Source: BOG-908 sp965198855
GTDB lineage: Bacteria; Pseudomonadota; Alphaproteobacteria; Acetobacterales; Acetobacteraceae
Direction of reading: 5' to 3'
NCBI GenBank assembly: GCA_965198855.1
Contig: CBDAPZ010000001.1
Location: forward strand, 2,914,001 to 2,978,000
DNA length: 64,000 nucleotides
Position numbers and translations under genes: made by a program. Position 1 is the first letter of the stretch, and each line of letters starts with the position of its first letter. Below are positions 59,656 through 64,000 of this stretch, one piece after another. The notes under the pieces were generated by a model. That model saw only the letters and a list, made by a program, of their open reading frames with translations, searched no databases and had not been told where the DNA came from.

Positions 59656-60866
59656 CACTCCGCCGCGTGCCTGAATTTCATCAGACCGATGTCCTGGGCG
59701 ATCGCCGCTGCCCCCGCCACCACCGCATCGATCTGCGCCGGCCTATGCGCCGCCGTCACGCTCATCCGCAGCAGCGACTGGCTCGACGGTGTCGCCGGCG
59801 GCAAGGCCAGGTTCACATAGAATCCGGCATCCAGCATCCTGTTCCAGAACTGGCCGGCAATGACCGGATCCGGCATCCGGATCGAGACGATCGGGCTTGC
59901 GGCCTCGGCGCCGAGCGAGAAGCCGGCCGCGGAAAGCCCCGCATGCAGCCTGGCCGCATAGTCGCGCAGCGACGCGCGGAGTTCCGGACGCTCCTCGATC
60001 ACGCACAGCGCGCGCGAAACCGAGGCCACGATCGAGGGCGGGAGCGAAGCGGTAAACATGTAGGCGCGCGAGGCCACGCGGAGCAGCCCGAAATCCGGAT
60101 CGTCGGCGGCGCAGAAGCCGCCGATGCTGCCGAGGCTCTTGCTGAACGTGCCGAGCACGTAATCCACATCGGCCTCCACGCCTGCGAGTTCCGCCAGGCC
60201 GCGGCCGTGTTCGCCGAGCACGCCCAAGGAGTGGGCTTCGTCGACCAGGAGATAGGCGCCGGTTTCGCGCTTGACGGCGGCGATCTCGCGCAGAGGCGCC
60301 AGGTCGCCGAGCATGCTGTAGATGCCTTCGACCACGATCAGCTTCTGCCCCGGCCGGCCGGAGAGATGTTTTAGGCGCCGATAGAGATCGTCCGGATCGT
60401 TGTGGCGGAAGCGGGTGACCTGGGCGGCACAGAGGCGGGCGCCGTCATAGATGCTGGCATGGCCGTCGGCATCGAGCAGAAGATCGTCGTCGCGCCCGGC
60501 CAGGGCCGAGAGCATGCCGAGATTGGCCTGGTAGCCGGTGGTGAACAGCATGGCGTCGCGCTTGCCGAGATAGCGTGCGATCTGCGCTTCGAGGGCAGTG
60601 TGGGCGCTGTAGGTGCCGTTGGCGATACGCGAGCCGCTGGTGCCGGTGCCGTCGGTCGCCAGGGCCAATGCCGCGGCCTGCTTGCAGCTGGGGTCTAAAG
60701 TGAGGCCCAGATAATTGTTGCTGCCGAACAAAGTGACCACATGCCCGTCGAGCGTGGCCTCGGTGGGCGAGATGATGCTGTCGAACGTCACTGCGAAGGG
60801 ATCGCGGATGCCGTTGCGCAGGAGGGCCGTGCGCGTCTGTTTCAGCGCCTGGTATTTCTGCAGCAT
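59655..60866 (-). CDS. spt: serine palmitoyltransferase
   Basis: A 403-residue PLP enzyme of the alpha-oxoamine synthase family. PLP-Lys K243 (GTFSKSLGSIGG), D209-x-x-H212 (VDEAHSLG), stacking H136 (DADGHASIYDG) and HND motif RFRHNDPDDLYRR. It condenses serine with an acyl-CoA or acyl-ACP to 3-ketosphinganine, the first step of sphingolipid synthesis. AONS/KBL are close relatives; the adjacent ACP and ceramide genes decide. Its ATG overlaps the ACP stop by one base. Confidence 0.88.
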   Translation of the reverse strand: MLQKYQALKQTRTALLRNGIRDPFAVTFDSIISPTEATLDGHVVTLFGSNNYLGLTLDPSCKQAAALALATDGTGTSGSRIANGTYSAHTALEAQIARYLGKRDAMLFTTGYQANLGMLSALAGRDDDLLLDADGHASIYDGARLCAAQVTRFRHNDPDDLYRRLKHLSGRPGQKLIVVEGIYSMLGDLAPLREIAAVKRETGAYLLVDEAHSLGVLGEHGRGLAELAGVEADVDYVLGTFSKSLGSIGGFCAADDPDFGLLRVASRAYMFTASLPPSIVASVSRALCVIEERPELRASLRDYAARLHAGLSAAGFSLGAEAASPIVSIRMPDPVIAGQFWNRMLDAGFYVNLALPPATPSSQSLLRMSVTAAHRPAQIDAVVAGAAAIAQDIGLMKFRHAAE

Positions 60867-61135
60867 CAGGCGAGTGCCGGTCCGCGGGCTTGCTGTCGCA
60901 GCAGGGTGGCGAGATCGCCAACGGTGCGTATGTCGGCCATTCGGTCCATCGGGATCAGCGTGTCGAAGCGCTGTTCGAGCGCCATGATGAAATCCATCGA
61001 CGCAAGCGAATCGAGCCTGAGATCGCGGACGACGTCCGTATCTGCGGTGATCTCGGCGTCGAAATTCATCTCCTTGCCGTTCATCGATTGCGCCAGGAGA
61101 GCTATCTGCTCGACATACTCGTCATCAGGGGTCAC
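60866..61135 (-). CDS. acyl carrier protein dedicated to sphingolipid synthesis
   Basis: An 89-residue acidic ACP with the phosphopantetheine Ser S43 in LRLDSLASMDFIMALE. It is translationally coupled to spt, the arrangement of the Caulobacter and Bacteroides-type sphingolipid ACP (AcpT). It probably delivers the acyl chain to SPT, charged by the acyl-AMP ligase-like enzyme at 49540. Confidence 0.88.
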   Translation of the reverse strand: MTPDDEYVEQIALLAQSMNGKEMNFDAEITADTDVVRDLRLDSLASMDFIMALEQRFDTLIPMDRMADIRTVGDLATLLRQQARGPALA

Positions 61136-61254
61136 GCGGTTCTTCCAGCGGTGGGGCCTTTTCCGTGTGCGGGATATAGGCAGTTGTCATGAGAATTTAA
61201 CCGAACGTAACACGCTCTGCAGGCAAACGCGACGTGCGGACGGGTGCAGTTACC

Positions 61255-62739
61255 TTATTGCGGGGTGGGGGCCAGCAGAACGATGCCGTCCGGCCCGTGC
61301 GCAGTGGCTGCGTAGCGGCCGGCAAAGGCTTCCATGATCGGGTCATGGCCCAGTTTGCGGACGGCGTCGCTATGGGTGAACGAGGCGGGATCGTCTTCGA
61401 AGATCGCGAAATGGCGCGATGCCACTGCGGCTTGGAATTTTTCCAACGGCCCGCCGGCCAGGACGCTTTGCGTGAGATTGAATACATCGACCTCGGATTG
61501 TTTCCCGGCCCAGTAGCAGAGGGACATGAAAAGGCAGCCGGCTGGGCCATCGGCGGCGGCGATCCGCGCGATTACCGGCTTCCAGGCAGCGACGCGGGCT
61601 TGCCGTTCGGTGATGTCGTGCCAGGCGGGCGCCAGGTGGAAAGGCATTGCGCCGAGGAGAGGCAGGGCGGCGAACACCGCCAGAGAGGCGGCGCCAAGAC
61701 CATGTTTGCGGAAGAAGATCGGGGTTTCCAACGCAGCCGTTAGCGCCAGGCCGAAGCCGAGGCAGATTGCGATCAGCGTTTCGAAATGCGCGTTGTAGTA
61801 AACCCCTTCCCCCAGGCGCTGGACGATACCGGTGATGAGGGCAAGCGGCGCGAAGATGGCCACGAACAGGATGCCGGCCTGCAGGCCGGGCGGCTTGCGG
61901 CGCAGCAGGAGGGCTGCTGCCACCGCCATCGGCAGCAGGGGCGCAAGCCGTTTGATGGAGTGGGTCCACAAGGCGAGGCGAAAGACCCGCCGGTGATGGA
62001 GGATGTCGGTGAACGCCATTTGCCCTTCCACCAGGGCCGTGACGCCCAACCCGATGCCGACACCGAGCACGGCCGCCAGCATCCAGATGACCGCCGCACG
62101 CCGGTCAAGCAGCGCCAGCCAGAGCGTGACCGAGAGCGGCAGTGCAATAAGGTTATGTTTGACAAACCCGCCGGCCACCATCAGCAGCGCGCCGCCGACA
62201 ATGGCCGACACCGGGGTATGGCCATCCCGCAGGCGCCCGCCATAGGCACCGGCCAGAAGCACCGTAAGACCGGCCAGCATGATGGCGTGGGCGAGCCATT
62301 GCGGATCGTCCATCGCCACGTATTCGCGATAATAGGTGACCATGTTGAGCAGCAGGAACAGCCCGGCGGCTAGCGCCGCGCGCGGTGCACCGCCGAGCAG
62401 GCGCACGCAGAGCGCGGTGAGCGCTGCGGCAAGCAGCAGGGAGATCAGGGCGGCCACACGGCCTGCGACGATCATGTCGGAAAACACGAAGCGGCCAAGA
62501 GCGCCCACCACATAGAAACCGAATGGCGGGTAGTTGTTGAAAACGAAGCTGTCCGCCGGCGGATAGAGCGGCCCGGACGTGGGCAGAACTGCCCGTGTGT
62601 CGAACAGCGCGTTCCAGCCCTCGTTGTAGTTGATGGGGATGGGCAGCCCGATCGTCAGGACCGGCCCCAGGATAAGGAAAGCAAGGAGTACGAGACCGGC
62701 CAATAGGCAGAAATCGAAGGAGTCGTATTGCGGCTTCAC
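61255..62739 (-). CDS. GT-C (PMT/ArnT-like, GT39-related) membrane glycosyltransferase
   Basis: A 494-residue protein with about 11-12 helices. The first periplasmic loop has the acidic catalytic-type site NYNEGWNALFDTRAV, then NNYPPFGFYVVGAL and REYVAMDDPQW. It resembles polyprenol-phosphate-sugar-dependent transferases (ArnT/PMT). It would glycosylate a periplasmic lipid, glycan or protein; being next to the ceramide genes, a sphingolipid head group is one candidate. No close partner kinase for the sugar donor here. Confidence 0.8.
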   Translation of the reverse strand: MKPQYDSFDFCLLAGLVLLAFLILGPVLTIGLPIPINYNEGWNALFDTRAVLPTSGPLYPPADSFVFNNYPPFGFYVVGALGRFVFSDMIVAGRVAALISLLLAAALTALCVRLLGGAPRAALAAGLFLLLNMVTYYREYVAMDDPQWLAHAIMLAGLTVLLAGAYGGRLRDGHTPVSAIVGGALLMVAGGFVKHNLIALPLSVTLWLALLDRRAAVIWMLAAVLGVGIGLGVTALVEGQMAFTDILHHRRVFRLALWTHSIKRLAPLLPMAVAAALLLRRKPPGLQAGILFVAIFAPLALITGIVQRLGEGVYYNAHFETLIAICLGFGLALTAALETPIFFRKHGLGAASLAVFAALPLLGAMPFHLAPAWHDITERQARVAAWKPVIARIAAADGPAGCLFMSLCYWAGKQSEVDVFNLTQSVLAGGPLEKFQAAVASRHFAIFEDDPASFTHSDAVRKLGHDPIMEAFAGRYAATAHGPDGIVLLAPTPQ

Positions 62740-62791
62740 AGCACTTAGCTAGCATCTGGCGATCAAAATCGCGACCGGTGATCTAGGTGGT

Positions 62792-63550
62792 CTACCCGGC
62801 GGTCGCGGGAGGCTGTCGTCGGCGGCGCAAATTTTCCTTCAACTCGGCATCATGGGTTTCGTGCAGCGTCCCCATCAGCCGGTCCCAAACCGTGAAATGC
62901 GGCGAGTAATTGCAGTTGAAATACCGGTGATGCTGGTCGTGATGGGTGACGCTGTTGAAGGGTGAAGGCGGGAATGTAATCTGGCCGCCATGCTCAACGC
63001 CCGAATGGCCGATGATCCCGGTGACATGGTCGTAGAGCTTGTGGGCCAGCAGCACGAACGGGGCGATCGGCAGGATCAGATGCGCTGCGAGCCAATAAGA
63101 TTGCAGGAACAGATTATCCAGAAAGGTATCGCTGTTGTTCGACCAGGCGACCGACGGCAAGCTCAGATGATGCCAGCGGTGGATGGGCCGGTAGAACGTC
63201 TTCGTGTGCAGCAACCGGTGCATCCAGTAGAACCAGGTGTCGTAAGCAATCATCGACAGAACAAAGGACAGGACAACCGACCATATACTCGTCGGCCATG
63301 CTATCCAGCCAATATGGAAGCGGCTATAGAGAACGTGCCCGATGGAAAACATGAGGGAGATACTTGCGAGCGAACGGACGCTTTGCATGATGTCGCGCCT
63401 GACTTTCGGATCGGGCAGCACGCGGCCGGGTTGGATTTTATCAGAAGCGGCCGGGTCATTCGTGAAAAATAGTGATCCGGTAACGAAATAGACCGTCAGC
63501 AACAGCGCATAAACGACCGCGAACGTCTCGATTAAGTAAAGGAATGCCAT
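62792..63550 (-). CDS. sterol desaturase/fatty-acid hydroxylase superfamily protein (second copy)
   Basis: A 252-residue membrane di-iron enzyme: HRLLHTKTFYRPIHRWHH, HSGVEHGG, THHDQHHRYFNCNYSPHF, with four to five helices. It is more like C-5 sterol desaturase/hydroxylase proteins than the copy at 53212. Substrate might be the sphingoid base, a carotenoid or a hopanoid. It lies 52 bp upstream of the GT-C gene on the same strand. Confidence 0.85.
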   Translation of the reverse strand: MAFLYLIETFAVVYALLLTVYFVTGSLFFTNDPAASDKIQPGRVLPDPKVRRDIMQSVRSLASISLMFSIGHVLYSRFHIGWIAWPTSIWSVVLSFVLSMIAYDTWFYWMHRLLHTKTFYRPIHRWHHLSLPSVAWSNNSDTFLDNLFLQSYWLAAHLILPIAPFVLLAHKLYDHVTGIIGHSGVEHGGQITFPPSPFNSVTHHDQHHRYFNCNYSPHFTVWDRLMGTLHETHDAELKENLRRRRQPPATAG

Positions 63551-63780
63551 GAAGATCGTCTTCCGTCCTTAAGCCGTCCACCGCTGCGCCATGCGAATTG
63601 GAATGTTCGCCAGCAACGCCATAAAATCCGGTTTGTTTTTGAGCCGCCAGAGTGCATCTTACACATTGCCGTGGGCAACTGGTTTTGTGCCTGCATGACG
63701 ACATGGCGGCTTTGCCGAAAGCGGGAGTGAGATGGACGCACGTCTGTCATTCCACGCGGCTTTGATTTATCCCGTGCAGC

Positions 63781-64000
63781 GTGACGCTTGAACAAAACGG
63801 CCTACCGACGCCACAACGCTATTGGGCGATGCTCGCTATCGCTATCGGCATCTTCATGGCGGTGCTCGACGGAGCCATCGCGAATGTCGCCTTGCCCACA
63901 ATGGCACTTCATATTCATGCAACACCCGCGGCCTCCGTCTGGATCGTCAAGGCGTATCTGCTGACGAATGTGGTGCTGCTGCTGCCGCTGGCCTCACTGG
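63781..64000 (+). CDS. MFS transporter, DHA2/EmrB-QacA type, 3' end outside the window
   Basis: The frame opens at GTG 63781 (a stop lies shortly upstream) and is still open at 64000. The visible 73 residues contain the first two helices and the loop motif MAVLDGAIANVALPTMA...SVWIVKAYLLTN, typical of 14-helix DHA2 drug:H+ antiporters. Drug or solute cannot be read. Only the first sixth of the gene is present. Confidence 0.82.
   Translation, partial: MTLEQNGLPTPQRYWAMLAIAIGIFMAVLDGAIANVALPTMALHIHATPAASVWIVKAYLLTNVVLLLPLASL

Noticed and set aside
59655..60866. 2-amino-3-ketobutyrate ligase or biotin synthase BioF
   Set aside because: Same superfamily, but the coupled ACP, HND motif and the ceramide genes next door point to serine palmitoyltransferase; no bio or tdh genes nearby.

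Overview
The window is a GC-rich stretch of Gram-negative chromosome. It carries a TonB-dependent receptor, outer-membrane barrels, LptF/LptG homologues, a bacterial-type sphingolipid (ceramide) cluster and a pyruvate:quinone oxidoreductase next to a cyanide-insensitive-type bd oxidase. Together these point to an alphaproteobacterium, most plausibly an acetic-acid-bacteria relative (Acetobacteraceae). That placement is inference from gene content; there is no rRNA or other marker here. No tRNA, rRNA, CRISPR array or intact insertion sequence was seen.

Layout. 1-4.8 kb: the end of a GMC oxidoreductase, an SLC13-type permease, a single-domain response regulator, an unknown protein and a CBS-domain protein. 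4.8-6.7 kb: a cytochrome P450 translationally coupled to a secreted protein. 6.8-11.9 kb: a surface-glycan locus with two CDP-glycerol-transferase-like enzymes, a GINT1-like beta-propeller protein, a flippase and a lipoprotein. 12-19.4 kb: housekeeping and accessory genes (AOC-barrel protein, amino-acid permease, M3 oligopeptidase, old yellow enzyme, AI-2E-type exporter, GreA/B-like factor, small DUF2171 protein). 19.4-22.6 kb: a three-part phosphorelay (MASE1 hybrid kinase, Hpt protein, OmpR-type regulator). 22.9-30.0 kb: an outer-membrane barrel, then a biuret/carboxybiuret nitrogen-scavenging operon (biuret hydrolase, NCS2-like permease, AtzG, AtzE, AtzH) facing allophanate hydrolase AtzF. 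30.1-31.9 kb: an aldo/keto reductase divergent from a TetR regulator with two matching operators.

31.9-34.3 kb is a decaying stretch: a 54-residue membrane protein, an element with long inverted arms, a CCTGG tandem repeat, an internally deleted permease pseudogene and an AraC regulator. 34.4-42.6 kb: a probable uptake and catabolic locus (sulfotransferase, unknown protein, cupin, GST, a TonB receptor fused to an OmpA domain, amidohydrolase). 42.8-43.4 kb: a CheB-type methylesterase broken by one stop codon. 43.5-48.6 kb: poxB-cydA-cydB, which would pass electrons from pyruvate through ubiquinone to oxygen, and a chloroperoxidase-like hydrolase.

48.6-63.6 kb is the most interesting part: a near-complete sphingolipid factory. 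A seven-gene minus-strand operon runs lptF-like, lptG-like, fatty-acid hydroxylase, ceramide synthase-like (bCerS), nucleotidyltransferase, acyl-ACP synthetase-like and cerR-like reductase, mostly with overlapping stops and starts. Next to it are a metallophosphoesterase, a ceramide/diacylglycerol kinase-like gene, a Tam41-like nucleotidyltransferase, serine palmitoyltransferase with its own ACP, a GT-C glycosyltransferase and a second hydroxylase. Read together, they make a long-chain base, acylate and reduce it, hydroxylate and phosphorylate it, probably add a head group, and possibly export it through a dedicated LptFG pair. The window ends inside an MFS drug-efflux-type gene.

At least ten copies of a palindromic intergenic repeat (TCTTTTGCTTCTTTTC-type arms) lie at gene ends throughout the window.
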